Shown in pieces: positions 1-8,361 of a stretch of 64,000 nt of DNA. The position numbers were made by a program, and so were the translations under genes. How positions within the stretch are numbered: the stretch's first letter is position 1; every line of letters starts with the position of its first letter. A model generated the notes under the pieces. The model was not told the origin of the DNA. It saw only the letters and a list, made by a program, of their open reading frames with translations, and did not search any database. Source of the stretch: Nocardioides daeguensis (GTDB taxonomy: Bacteria > Actinomycetota > Actinomycetes > Propionibacteriales > Nocardioidaceae). The stretch is taken from contig NZ_JAHTKU010000020.1 of assembly GCF_019192965.1 (NCBI RefSeq), forward strand, positions 177,192-241,191, read 5' to 3'.

Positions 1-1086
1 CAGCGCCTCGCTCATGTCGGAGCGGGCGACGAAGTGCCCCAGGCAGTGGTGGGCGCCGCCGCCGAAGCCGAAGTGGGGCTTGCGCTCGGCGGTGATGTCG
101 AAGCCGCCGGTGAAGACCCGCGGGTCGGTGCCGGCGGACTCGCTGTAGAGGTGCACGGTGGTGCCGGCGGTGAGCTCGAGGCCCTCGAACTCGAAGTCCT
201 CGAGCACCTCGCGGGTCACCCAGCGCACGGTCGGGTTGACCCGCATGACCTCCTCGACGGCGGCGCGGCCGAGCTCGGGCCGCTCGGCGAGGAGCGCCCA
301 CTGGTCGAGGTGGCGGCTGAAGGTCTGCATGGCCAGGCCGAGCTGGTTGCGGGTGGTGTCGAAGCCGCCGAAGATCAGCAGCACCATGGCGTCGCGCAGC
401 TCGGTGTCGCTGAGCCGGCCGTCCTCCTCCCGCGAGGCGTTGACCAGCGCGGTGACGAAGTCGTCACCCGGGTTCTTACGCCGGTCGGCGATCAGCGCGT
501 CGCAGTAGGCGTAGAGCCGGGCGAGCGCGTCCTCGATCTGCGGGAGGTCCTCGCGCAGGGTCACGCCCATCGCGAGCCCGATCGTCACCGACTCGCGAGC
601 GATGATCGGCCACTCCTCCTCGGGGATGCCGAGCATGATCGCGATGACGCGGGCGGCGTACGGCTCGGCGAACTCGGAGACGAACTCGCACTGGTCCGGC
701 GCGGAGAAGCCGTCGATCAGCTCGCTGGCGAGGGCCTGGAAGCGCGGGACCAGGCCGCCGATCAGCTTGGGCGAGAACGCCGGGTTCATCAGCCGGCGCA
801 GCCGGTGGTGCTCGGCCCCCTCCTTGTTGAGGATCCAGCTGGCCCACCACCGGGCGAAGGGGCCCTCGGTGACGCCGTTGTGCGCGGGCCAGGCGACGCT
901 GCCCTGGCGCAGCTTGGGGTGCTTGATGAGCCGGCTCATCTCGTCGTAGCGGAGCACGGCGATGCCGTACGGCGTGGTCGCGTACCAGCTGCGCTCCCGG
1001 GCGGCGTGCACCTCGGGGGCGGTGATCGAGAAGGCGGGGTCGGCGACGTCCAGGATGGGCGCGACCGCGGGGCTGGTGGCCGACAT
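1..1086 (-). CDS. Cytochrome P450 (3' end outside window)
   Basis: This is a heme-thiolate monooxygenase that should hydroxylate a hydrophobic substrate with electrons from a ferredoxin. The 362 codons present include the I-helix region GGFDTTRN near residue 236, a K-helix-type EEVMR, and the heme loop FGFGGGAHHCLGH near residue 340 with the Cys ligand. Only the C-terminal tail is missing. The ATG at 1086 has GGAGG five bases upstream. Its own promoter candidate lies at 1128-1155, just after the cache-domain gene on the same strand. The substrate cannot be read from sequence; the lipid-catabolic setting fits a terpenoid or steroid-like compound. Confidence 0.95.
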   Translation of the reverse strand, partial: MSATSPAVAPILDVADPAFSITAPEVHAARERSWYATTPYGIAVLRYDEMSRLIKHPKLRQGSVAWPAHNGVTEGPFARWWASWILNKEGAEHHRLRRLMNPAFSPKLIGGLVPRFQALASELIDGFSAPDQCEFVSEFAEPYAARVIAIMLGIPEEEWPIIARESVTIGLAMGVTLREDLPQIEDALARLYAYCDALIADRRKNPGDDFVTALVNASREEDGRLSDTELRDAMVLLIFGGFDTTRNQLGLAMQTFSRHLDQWALLAERPELGRAAVEEVMRVNPTVRWVTREVLEDFEFEGLELTAGTTVHLYSESAGTDPRVFTGGFDITAERKPHFGFGGGAHHCLGHFVARSDMSEAL

Positions 1087-1127
1087 GGGCACCTCCGAAG
1101 CAGAGTGGTCAACGTGTGAGGTCAAAC

Positions 1128-1155
1128 ACTCTAAAACTGGAGGTTTATCTGTCAA
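1128..1155 (-). promoter_or_regulatory. Sigma70-like promoter for the P450 gene
   Basis: On the minus strand, TTGACA (1155-1150) is followed after 16 bp by TAGAGT (1133-1128). This leaves a leader of roughly 35 nt before the ATG at 1086. Just downstream, TTTGACC and TTGACC form a short direct repeat around 1103-1125 that could be an operator. The match is by eye only. Confidence 0.45.
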
Positions 1156-1160
1156 GCCCT

Positions 1161-1913
1161 TCAGCCGAAGTTGTTCCCACTTTCCTCGGTCCCGGCCAGG
1201 GCCAGGACCCATCCGGTGCCGACGGGCAGCGGCTCGACCGCGGCGTAGACGGCGTCACCGTCGACCACCCCCGCCGCGGGCACCGAGGCGAGGCGGGTGC
1301 CGAGGACCCAGCGCGCGCTGTTGGCGACGATCACCCGCCGCTCCGCGCTGACGATCACCGCCTCGAACGGCTCCTTGCGCAGCACGTCGAGCAGGCGCCG
1401 CTCGAGCTCGCCGAAGAGCAGGTCGGCCCCGGCGACGCCGACGAAGCGACCCTCGACGAGCACCGGGACGGCAGCCGTCACGATGTAGAGCTCCGAGCCG
1501 GAGTAGTCGACGTAGGGCCCCATCGAGACTCGCGCCTGGCCGGCCGCGGGCTGGGTGAACCACTCCATCTCGACGTAGTCGTAGACATCGATGCTGGTGC
1601 GGTCGAAGTTGAGCCGCAGCCGGGAGGTGCGCCCGTCGTTGCGCTGCCACCACAGCATGGCGCGCTCCTGGCCCGCCATCACCAGGGGCGCCGGGACGAA
1701 GCCCATCCCGACCAGCGCGTCGTCCTCGGCGATCAGCTCGACGATCCGGTCCTGCACCGGGCCGAGGTCGGACTCGGTCCACTGCCCGGGCGGCGCGGGG
1801 GTCGCCGCCACGGTGGCCGCCACCCGCTCCATGCGCTCGTAGAAGGGCACCAGGATCTCGGACAGCGCGGCGGCGATCCTCCTCGCCTGCGCGGCAGCGG
1901 CGGTCTGGCTCAT
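1161..1913 (-). CDS. Soluble single cache-type sensor domain protein
   Basis: This 250-aa protein has no membrane segment. Its middle reads like a cache/PDC ligand-binding fold: an MGFVPAPL stretch, a WWQRNDG segment, then GPYVDYSGSELYIVTAAVPV and GVAGADLLFGELER, which resemble the core strands of single-cache domains. No kinase, HTH or methyl-accepting domain is attached. The start ATG overlaps the stop of the GntR gene by 4 bp (ATGA), so the two are translationally coupled. It probably senses a small ligand together with the regulator. The family assignment is from pattern recognition and the function is inferred. Confidence 0.6.
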   Translation of the reverse strand: MSQTAAAAQARRIAAALSEILVPFYERMERVAATVAATPAPPGQWTESDLGPVQDRIVELIAEDDALVGMGFVPAPLVMAGQERAMLWWQRNDGRTSRLRLNFDRTSIDVYDYVEMEWFTQPAAGQARVSMGPYVDYSGSELYIVTAAVPVLVEGRFVGVAGADLLFGELERRLLDVLRKEPFEAVIVSAERRVIVANSARWVLGTRLASVPAAGVVDGDAVYAAVEPLPVGTGWVLALAGTEESGNNFG

Positions 1914-2650
1914 GCCTCGGCTCCTTCGTCGATCAGCCTCAGGTGCGCCGCCGTCAGCAGCCGGAGCACGCCGGCGACGTGGTTCTCGGCGAGCCGGCGC
2001 GCCTCGGCGCCGTCCTCGGCAAGCACGGCCGCAGCGATCGCGTGGTGCTCCTCCACGTGGACGGCGACGTCGACGGCGCTCTCGGGCAGCAGCCACAGCA
2101 TCCCGGAGACCTCCGCCTGGAGCCCGACCTCCCGGCGCGTCAGACGCGCGGACTGCGAGGCGACCGCGACCTCGATGTGGAAGCGGCAGTCGGCGCGGAC
2201 CCGGTCGCCCGGAGTAGGGGCGCCGCCGAGCTGCTCGGTCAGCGCGAAGAGACGCCGGGCGTTCGACGCCGACGCACGCTCCGCGGCCAGTCGGGCGGCC
2301 TGACCGGCGACCCCCTGGTGCTCGTCGACCAGGTCGCGCAGCCCGGAGATCGTCATCGCGGCCAGGCGCTGCCGCACCGGCTCGACCGGGGGCGAGGTGG
2401 GCCTCCGCACGAACGACCCCCCACTGCGACCGCGCTTGGTCTCGACCAGACCCTCGGCCCGCAGCGCGGCGAGGGCCTCGCGCATCGTCATCGGCGCGAC
2501 GCCGAACTGCGCGGCGAGCTCGACCTCGGAGGGAAGCTTCTCCCCGTCGCCGAGGAGGCCGAGGTGGATCGCCTCGCTGATCCGCTGCACGACCTCGTCG
2601 GCCCGACCCCCGACAGCGGACGGGGAGATCAGTGGGGTCAGCCCGGACAC
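1910..2650 (-). CDS. GntR family (FadR/FCD type) regulator
   Basis: This 246-aa DNA-binding repressor or activator has an N-terminal winged helix (residues about 10-75; GEKLPSEVELAAQFGVAPMTMREAL is typical of GntR) and a C-terminal helical FCD ligand-binding domain. In that domain the His/Asp residues (RADCRFHIEV, HVEEHHAI, AENHV) fit metal or carboxylate binding. The GTG at 2650 is chosen because AAGGAGG stands six bases before it; upstream in-frame ATGs lack a site. It is divergent from the permease at 2815 and probably controls it through the dyad at 2724-2737. Confidence 0.88.
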   Translation of the reverse strand: MSGLTPLISPSAVGGRADEVVQRISEAIHLGLLGDGEKLPSEVELAAQFGVAPMTMREALAALRAEGLVETKRGRSGGSFVRRPTSPPVEPVRQRLAAMTISGLRDLVDEHQGVAGQAARLAAERASASNARRLFALTEQLGGAPTPGDRVRADCRFHIEVAVASQSARLTRREVGLQAEVSGMLWLLPESAVDVAVHVEEHHAIAAAVLAEDGAEARRLAENHVAGVLRLLTAAHLRLIDEGAEA

Positions 2651-2723
2651 CCGACACCTCCTTCTCCACGCGCGACGGACGGCGCCCATGTTAGGGCCGC
2701 GTAAATCTTGGCGCATCGATCCG

Positions 2724-2737
2724 GTCAACCTCTTGAC
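2724..2737. promoter_or_regulatory. Candidate GntR operator (GTCAA-N4-TTGAC)
   Basis: A perfect 5-bp dyad with a 4-bp spacer lies in the divergent promoter region and overlaps the -35 box of the permease promoter. On the other strand its left arm gives TTGACC, a possible -35 for the GntR gene. Binding by the adjacent regulator is inferred from position. Confidence 0.4.
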
Positions 2738-2761
2738 GTTAATCCCACAAAATCGTAGTTT
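2733..2761 (+). promoter_or_regulatory. Sigma70-like promoter for the permease
   Basis: TTGACG (2733-2738), a 17-bp spacer and TAGTTT (2756-2761) predict a transcript start near 2768 and a leader of about 45 nt before the permease start codon. Confidence 0.45.
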
Positions 2762-2814
2762 TTCCGCCAACTGTTACCCGGGTCACACCCGGCCCACCAT
2801 GAACGGGAATGCGG

Positions 2815-4332
2815 ATGAGCACCTCGACCAGTCCCGTCGGCGAGACCGACGGCTACTACCAGTTCCACGACCACGACGACGCCGCCCACCTGCACGCGCT
2901 GGGCTACGAGTCGGAGTTCAAGCGCGACATGAGCCCCTGGGCGAACTTCTCCCTCGGCTTCACCTACCTCTCGCCGGTCGTCGGCGTCTACACGCTGTTC
3001 GCCTACGCCCTCGCGACCGGCGGCCCACCGATGATCTGGAGCTTCGTGATCGTCGGGCTCGGCCAGCTCATGGTCGCGCTCGTGTTCAGCGAGATCGTCG
3101 CCCAGTACCCCGTCGCCGGCGGTGTCTACCCGTGGGCACGGCGCCTGTGGGGCCGGCGGTACGCGTGGATGACCGGATGGGTCTACCTGATCGCCCTACT
3201 GGTCACCATCGCCTCGGTCGTCTACGGCGCCGGGCCCTACATCGCCGCCGCCTTCGGCTTCGAGGCCACGGTCGACACGGTGATCCTGTGCGCCCTCGTC
3301 CTCCTGGCCCTCGCGACGGTGATCAACTTCCTGGGCACCAAGGTGCTCGCGATGGCCGCCCTCATCGGCTTCACCGCCGAGATCATCGGCGCCCTCGTGG
3401 TCGGCGGCTGGCTCCTCATCGCCCACCGCGAGCACGGCCTCGGCGCCCTCTTCGACTCCTTCGGCGCCGGCGACGGTGGCAGCTACCTGCCCGCCTTCGC
3501 GGCCGCCGCCCTGATCGGCGTCTACCAGTACTACGGCTTCGAGGCCTGCGGCGACGTCGCCGAGGAGGTGCCGGACCCGGGCCGCCTCATCCCCAAGGCC
3601 ATGCGCCGCACGATCTACATCGGCGGCGCCGCGGCGACCTTCGTGTGCCTGGCACTCGTGCTGTCGGTGACCGACATCGGCGCCGTCATCTCCGGCGAGG
3701 ACGCCGACCCCGTCAGCACCCTGCTCAACGACGCCTTCGGGACCACCGGCGCGCGCATCGTGCTGGTCGTCGTGCTGCTCTCCTTCCTCTCCTGCGCGAT
3801 GAGCCTGCAGGCCGCGGCCAGTCGGCTGGCCTACTCCTACGGCCGCGACGGCATGATCATGGGCAGCTCGCTGCTCAAGAAGTTCTCCCCGACGCGCCAC
3901 GTGCCGCCGTACGCGCTCGTCGTGGCGGCCGTCGTGCCCGCCCTGATCGTGATCGGCTCCAAGGTCTCCACCGACGCGATCACCAAGATCATCAGCTTCG
4001 CCGCGCTCGGCATCTACATCGGCTTCCAGATGGTCGTGCTGGCCGCCCTGCGCGCCCGGCTCAAGGGCTGGGTGCCGAGCGGGAAGTACACGCTCGGCCG
4101 CTGGGGCCTGCCGGTCAACGTCGCCGCGTTGGTCTACGGCGTCATCGCCATGGTCAACATGGCCTGGCCCCGCACGCCCGACGTCCCCTGGTACGACAAC
4201 TGGATCGTGGCGCTCTCCGGCATCGTCGTGATCGCCGTCGGCGTGGTCTACATGGCGATCCACCCGCTCCACGACCGCAGCACCGCGCCCTACGACGACG
4301 CGATCCCGAAGAAGGAGCGCGCCGACGCCTGA
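2815..4332 (+). CDS. APC superfamily amino acid/amine permease
   Basis: This 505-aa inner-membrane transporter has about 12 hydrophobic segments. Near residue 40 is the family motif of the eukaryotic-GABA-permease-like (AA_permease_2) branch, with SPWANFSLGFTYLSPVVGVY. A later conserved loop, YYGFEACGDVAEEVPDPGRLIPKAM, is also typical. It should import an amino acid or amine by proton symport. ATG codons at 2809 and 2815 are both possible; 2815 gives a better distance to the GGGA at 2805. It is divergent from the GntR gene and ends before a strong hairpin. Confidence 0.88.
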   Translation: MSTSTSPVGETDGYYQFHDHDDAAHLHALGYESEFKRDMSPWANFSLGFTYLSPVVGVYTLFAYALATGGPPMIWSFVIVGLGQLMVALVFSEIVAQYPVAGGVYPWARRLWGRRYAWMTGWVYLIALLVTIASVVYGAGPYIAAAFGFEATVDTVILCALVLLALATVINFLGTKVLAMAALIGFTAEIIGALVVGGWLLIAHREHGLGALFDSFGAGDGGSYLPAFAAAALIGVYQYYGFEACGDVAEEVPDPGRLIPKAMRRTIYIGGAAATFVCLALVLSVTDIGAVISGEDADPVSTLLNDAFGTTGARIVLVVVLLSFLSCAMSLQAAASRLAYSYGRDGMIMGSSLLKKFSPTRHVPPYALVVAAVVPALIVIGSKVSTDAITKIISFAALGIYIGFQMVVLAALRARLKGWVPSGKYTLGRWGLPVNVAALVYGVIAMVNMAWPRTPDVPWYDNWIVALSGIVVIAVGVVYMAIHPLHDRSTAPYDDAIPKKERADA

Positions 4333-4344
4333 GTCTGCGACGCA

Positions 4345-4380
4345 CGAGGCCCTGACCCGCACCGGCGGGTCAGGGCCTCG
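4345..4380. terminator. Bidirectional hairpin terminator
   Basis: A perfect 15-bp stem (4345-4359 with 4366-4380) with a 6-nt loop lies between the convergent permease and proC genes. It lacks a long U-run, as is usual in high-GC actinobacteria. Confidence 0.75.
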
Positions 4381-4400
4381 GCACGTCCGGCCTCGGCGGG

Positions 4401-5261
4401 CTAGGGGTGCTGGCCGAGCTCGCGGGTGATCTCCTTCGCGCGCGCCTCCGCGGCCGCCGTACCCGCGGCGACGATGTCGCGCAGCCCCCGCTCCTCGAAG
4501 GCCGCGATCGCCCGCTCGGTGCTGCCGTGGGGGCTGCTGACCGCCCGGCGCAGGGCGGCGGGATCCGCGTCGGGGTCGTCGAGGAGCCGGCCCGCTCCGG
4601 CGACGGTGTGGGCGGCCAGCGTGCGGGCGAGGTCGGCCGGCAGGCCCAGCCGCTCCCCCGCCTCGGCCATCGCCTCGGCCAGGTAGAAGACGTACGCCGG
4701 ACCGGAGCCGCTCACGGTCCCGACCGCGTCGATCTGGTCCTCGCGCACCTCGAGGGCGAGCCCGACGGTGGCGAACAGCTCCCGGACCCGCTGGAGGTCC
4801 GCCGCACCGGCGTGGGAGCCGGCGGCGAGGGCGGTGACGCCGTACCCGATCCGGGCGGGGGTGTTCGGCATCGCGCGCACGACCGGCTGCCCGGCCGGCA
4901 GGACCGCCTCGATGCTCGCCAGCGGCACGGCGCCCGCCACGCTCACCACCACCGCCCGCGGGTCCAGCACCGGGGCGATCTCCTCGGCGACGGCACGGAC
5001 CAGGCCGGGCTTGACGCCCAGCACCACCAGACCCGCCTGCGCGGCCGCGGCCCGGTTGGCGTCGGTCCCCTCGGTCCCCTCGGTCCCCTTCCCCTCGGTC
5101 GCCGCCGTGGCGACGCCGTAGCGCTGCGCGAGCCAGGCCGCCCGCGGCGACGAGCGCACGGTGGCGAGGACCTCGTCGGCCGGGAAACCGCTCCCGAGGA
5201 GCCCGGCCATGATCGCCTCGCTCATCGAGCCGCAGCCGAGGAACGCGATCGTCGTACGCAT
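4401..5261 (-). CDS. proC: Pyrroline-5-carboxylate reductase
   Basis: This enzyme reduces 1-pyrroline-5-carboxylate to proline with NAD(P)H, the last step of proline synthesis. The 286-aa protein starts with a Rossmann fold (FLGCGSMSEAIMAGLL). It has the family's substrate and dimer regions: RAMPNTPARIGYGVTAL near residue 135 and the C-terminal signature from about residue 175 (VSGSGPAYVFYLAEAM through RAVSSPHGSTERAI). An unusual short GTE repeat sits near residue 65, encoded by three 9-bp repeats. It stands alone, convergent to the permease. Confidence 0.95.
   Translation of the reverse strand: MRTTIAFLGCGSMSEAIMAGLLGSGFPADEVLATVRSSPRAAWLAQRYGVATAATEGKGTEGTEGTDANRAAAAQAGLVVLGVKPGLVRAVAEEIAPVLDPRAVVVSVAGAVPLASIEAVLPAGQPVVRAMPNTPARIGYGVTALAAGSHAGAADLQRVRELFATVGLALEVREDQIDAVGTVSGSGPAYVFYLAEAMAEAGERLGLPADLARTLAAHTVAGAGRLLDDPDADPAALRRAVSSPHGSTERAIAAFEERGLRDIVAAGTAAAEARAKEITRELGQHP
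5063..5089. repeat. Three tandem 9-bp repeats inside proC
   Basis: CGGTCCCCT occurs three times in a row, followed by a fourth degenerate copy. It encodes a Gly-Thr-Glu repeat in a surface loop of ProC between Rossmann-fold elements. Slippage here would change length in steps of three residues and keep the frame. Confidence 0.85.
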
Positions 5262-5309
5262 GGCCTCATCCTGCCCCGGCGGCCGCCGCGACCCACGACC
5301 CAGGTCGTC

Positions 5310-6167
5310 CTACCCGGCGACGGGAGCCGGCGCGGGTCGTCGCCCGGCCGCACGGTCGCGCCACAGCAGGCCGGCGCAGTGGATGCCCTGGTACATGACG
5401 ACCGCGCTGATGACCGAGGCGATCACGCCCGAGGACTGGTCGGCCGCCGTCAACAGGTCGAAGCCGGCATGCCACACCAGGACCGGCAGGATGCTCCACC
5501 GCGCACCGGCGGTGAACCACGCGAGGAAGAAGGAGCCGCACACCAGCGCCAGCATCCACCCGACGATGCCCACGCCCATCGACATGTAGGTCGGGTTGAA
5601 GAAGAACGCCGGCAGGTGCCACACGATCCACACGCCGGCCACGACCAGCGCCGCCCAGAAGGTGGTGGTGCGCCGGGCGAGCTCGGGCAGCAGCCAGCCC
5701 CGCCACCCGCTCTCCTCGCCCAGGCCGAAGGTCAGCACCCACACCAGGGCCACCAGCGGCCAGGCCAGGCCGGGGAGCTTGTCGGTGAGGCCGAAGCGAG
5801 CCGGGTCCGGCCAGGAGCCGTCCAGCACGCCGGCCACCGACCACGCGACGAGGTAGTAGCCGACCGGCAGGCCCAGCCCGAGCAGCCACCAGCACCAGCC
5901 GATCCGTACGGCGTAGGCGCGCCGCGCCCACCGCGCGACCAGCCGCGGACCGCCGGTCCACAGCAGGGCGGCCACGGCGCCGCACGCCGGTCCGGCCGAG
6001 GCGAGGAAGTAGGTCCAGGGCATCTGGTCGAGGTCGTCGCGCTGCGCCCGGACCAGCAGCGGGAGCCACAGCCCCCAGGTCACCGCGAAGGTGACCAGGA
6101 GGAAGACCGGAACTGCGCCCCGGCGCCGGGGAGCCGCTGGCGCGGCCTCGCGTCGGTCGCTCACCAT
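5310..6167 (-). CDS. CPBP family intramembrane metalloprotease
   Basis: This 285-aa membrane protein has about eight hydrophobic segments and the CAAX-protease/bacteriocin-processing (CPBP, Abi) signature: EESGWRGWLLP near residue 160, WHLPAFFF near 194, and a WHAGFD motif near 240. These supply the glutamates and histidines of the glutamyl-protease site. Bacterial members are linked to prenyl-protein-type processing, bacteriocin immunity or unknown roles. No neighbour indicates a substrate. Confidence 0.85.
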   Translation of the reverse strand: MVSDRREAAPAAPRRRGAVPVFLLVTFAVTWGLWLPLLVRAQRDDLDQMPWTYFLASAGPACGAVAALLWTGGPRLVARWARRAYAVRIGWCWWLLGLGLPVGYYLVAWSVAGVLDGSWPDPARFGLTDKLPGLAWPLVALVWVLTFGLGEESGWRGWLLPELARRTTTFWAALVVAGVWIVWHLPAFFFNPTYMSMGVGIVGWMLALVCGSFFLAWFTAGARWSILPVLVWHAGFDLLTAADQSSGVIASVISAVVMYQGIHCAGLLWRDRAAGRRPAPAPVAG

Positions 6168-6257
6168 CGTGCTCGCCCTTCAGCTCGTCGCGGCGTCGAC
6201 TCCCCCCGGGTCCCACGGTAGCGGCCCGCCCGGTCAGGGCAGGCCAGGCCAGGCCGG

Positions 6258-6965
6258 TCAGGGCAGCCCGGTGACCGCTGCGTCGACCGCCTCGCGCTCG
6301 GTGCGGAAGGAGTTCGCGGCATGGTCGGGGTCGGCGTGGCCGAGGGACACCGCACACACCACGGACCGGTCCTCGCCGATCCCGAGCTGGTCGCGCACGA
6401 CGTCGGCGTACATCGCGATCGCGGCCTGCGCGATCGCGGCGACGCCGAGCGCCTCGGCGGCGTTGAGCAGGTTGGCGACGTACCCACCGCAGTCCATCAC
6501 GCCGTAGGTGCCGAGGGCGGTCGGGCTGGTGATGATCGCGACGTGCGGAGCGCCGAAGAACCGGAAGTTCTCCAGCATCTGCAGCAGCCGGCCCTCCTGG
6601 TCGCCGCGCTCGACACCGACGGCGTTGTACAGCGCGAAGCCGCAGGCGCGGCGGCGCTCCTGGTAGACGCCCTCGTAGCGCGCCGGCCCCGGGATGTCGG
6701 GCGTCTCCGGGGCCAGGGGCACCCGGGCCACCAACCGCTCGGAGAGGGCCGCGACCTCCGGCCCGCCGAGCAGGTGGACCTGCCAGGCCTGGGAGTTGCA
6801 CCACGACGCCGTGCGCTGGGCCATCGTGAACAGCCGGCGCAGGACCGCGGGGTCCACGGTCTCGGGTGCGAAGGCACGGCAGCTGTGACGCGTGGCCAGG
6901 ATGCTCTCGAGGACGTCGGCGGTGGGGGCGGCCGGAGCAGTGGCGGCGGGGGCGATCGTGTCCAT
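6258..6965 (-). CDS. Nitroreductase family protein
   Basis: This 235-aa FMN-dependent oxidoreductase should use NAD(P)H to reduce nitro groups, quinones or similar substrates. It has the N-terminal FMN phosphate motif RHSCRAF near residue 26, the SWCNSQAWQVHLL segment near 55, and a C-terminal GYVANLLNAAEALGV region followed by a loop with SLGHADPDHAAN. The ATG at 6965 was chosen because upstream codons show no nitroreductase similarity. It lies alone on the minus strand, 80 bp downstream of the CoA-transferase stop. Confidence 0.88.
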   Translation of the reverse strand: MDTIAPAATAPAAPTADVLESILATRHSCRAFAPETVDPAVLRRLFTMAQRTASWCNSQAWQVHLLGGPEVAALSERLVARVPLAPETPDIPGPARYEGVYQERRRACGFALYNAVGVERGDQEGRLLQMLENFRFFGAPHVAIITSPTALGTYGVMDCGGYVANLLNAAEALGVAAIAQAAIAMYADVVRDQLGIGEDRSVVCAVSLGHADPDHAANSFRTEREAVDAAVTGLP

Positions 6966-7047
6966 GGTGCGCCCAGTATCCCCACGTGTCCCGGGCTGTC
7001 GGTCCCGACCGGGCGGCTGCCACCCCCACCCGGCCGCGACCTCCGGC

Positions 7048-8262
7048 TCAGACCACCCCTCGCCGGCGCAGGTCGGCGATCTCCTCGGTGCCGAGGCCGA
7101 GATCGCCCAGCACGGCGTCGGTGTGGCTGCCCAGCGCCGTCCCGGCCCACCGGACACGTCCGGGGGTCTCGGACAGCTTGGGCGCGACGTTCTGCATGGC
7201 CAGGTCGCCGAGCTCGTCGTGCGGGACCCGCACGATCGCCTCGCGGGCGAGGAAGTGCGGGTCGTCGAACATGTCCTCGGCCCGGTAGATCCGCCCGGCC
7301 GGGACGCCGGCCGCGTTGAGGTCCGCCAACAACGGCCCGGAGGCGCAGGTGGCGGTCCAGTCCGCGACGATCCCGTCGAGCTCCTCCTGGTGGTGTCCGC
7401 GGGCGTTGTGGTCGCGGTAGCGGGGGTCGTCGGCCAGCTCGGGCCTTCCCATCAACGCGGCCAGCCGGCCGAACACGGTGTCCTGGTTGGCCGCGATCAG
7501 GATCTCGGCGCCGTCGGAGGTCGGGTACACGTTGCTCGGCGCGACGTTCGGCAGCACGGCACCGGTGCGCTCACGCTGGTACTTCACCGCGTCCCACTCC
7601 GACACCAGCGACTCGGTCATCGCGAGCACCGCCTCGTAGATGGCGGAGTCGACGATCTGTCCTCGCCCGGTGTGCTCCCGGGCCCGGAGAGCGGCCAGGG
7701 CGCCCAGCGCGGCGTACGTCCCGGCCAGGGAGTCGCCGATGCTCAGCCCCGTCCGGGACGGCGGCCGGTCGGGATCGCCGGTGATGTAGCGCAGGCCGCC
7801 CATGGCCTCGCCGATCGACCCGTAGCCCGCCTGCGAGGAGTAGGGGCCGTCCTGGCCGAATCCGGTGACCCGCACGATCACCAGCCCGGGGTTGAGCTCC
7901 CACAGCGTCGCGGGGTCCAGGCCCCATCGCTCCAGCGTCCCGGGCCGGAAGTTCTCCAGCAGGACGTCGGCGCTCGCGATCAGCCGCCGGGCCACCTCCT
8001 GCCCCTCCGCGGTGCGTAGGTCGAGCGTCACCGACATCTTGTTGCGGCCCACGATGGGCCACCACAGCGAACGGCCGTCGGACTTGCCGCGGCCCCACTG
8101 CCGCAGCGGGTCACCGACCTCGGGGGGCTCGATCTTGATGACCTCGGCGCCGAAGTCGCCGAGCAGCTGTCCGCAGAACGGTCCGGCCAGCAGCTGGCCC
8201 ATCTCGACGACCCGGATGCCGTCGAGGGCAGCGGGAGGGTTGGTGGTCACGTCGGTGCTCAC
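7048..8262 (-). CDS. Type III CoA-transferase (CaiB/BaiF family)
   Basis: This 404-aa enzyme moves CoA between carboxylic acids, typically from succinyl-CoA to a catabolic intermediate. It shows the family N-terminus (LDGIRVVEMGQLLAGPFCGQ), the DFGAEVIKIEPPE turn, NFRPGTLERWGL near residue 110, and DSLAGTYAALGALAALR. The expected catalytic aspartate is in SIGDSLAG near residue 175. The GTG at 8262 is preceded by AAGGAG at good spacing. A strong hairpin separates it from the upstream monooxygenase gene. Substrate unknown; the HMG-CoA lyase-like gene nearby suggests a branched dicarboxylate as one option. Confidence 0.9.
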   Translation of the reverse strand: MSTDVTTNPPAALDGIRVVEMGQLLAGPFCGQLLGDFGAEVIKIEPPEVGDPLRQWGRGKSDGRSLWWPIVGRNKMSVTLDLRTAEGQEVARRLIASADVLLENFRPGTLERWGLDPATLWELNPGLVIVRVTGFGQDGPYSSQAGYGSIGEAMGGLRYITGDPDRPPSRTGLSIGDSLAGTYAALGALAALRAREHTGRGQIVDSAIYEAVLAMTESLVSEWDAVKYQRERTGAVLPNVAPSNVYPTSDGAEILIAANQDTVFGRLAALMGRPELADDPRYRDHNARGHHQEELDGIVADWTATCASGPLLADLNAAGVPAGRIYRAEDMFDDPHFLAREAIVRVPHDELGDLAMQNVAPKLSETPGRVRWAGTALGSHTDAVLGDLGLGTEEIADLRRRGVV

Positions 8263-8316
8263 GTCGGTGCTCCTTAGGTGGGCGCGAAGGGATGCGCGAG
8301 GAAGAGGGAGGAAGGG

Positions 8317-8354
8317 GGCGGCTCCCGCTGGCAACGACGGGTGCGGGAGCCGCC
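8317..8354 (-). terminator. Hairpin between monooxygenase operon and CoA-transferase
   Basis: A perfect 12-bp GC-rich stem (8317-8328 with 8343-8354) with a 14-nt loop lies just past the stop at 8362. On the minus strand it is followed by a pyrimidine-rich run, so it can end or attenuate the upstream transcript. Confidence 0.65.
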
Positions 8355-8361
8355 GGTCTGG

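Noticed and set aside
2397..4355. Long open frames on the opposite strand or other frames of real genes, here over the permease and elsewhere (for example 4407-6221, 31373-33757, 54861-56420, 55970-58984).
   Set aside because: They are Arg/Gly/His/Pro-rich, overlap genes with clear family motifs, and are explained by the GC-rich third-position bias.
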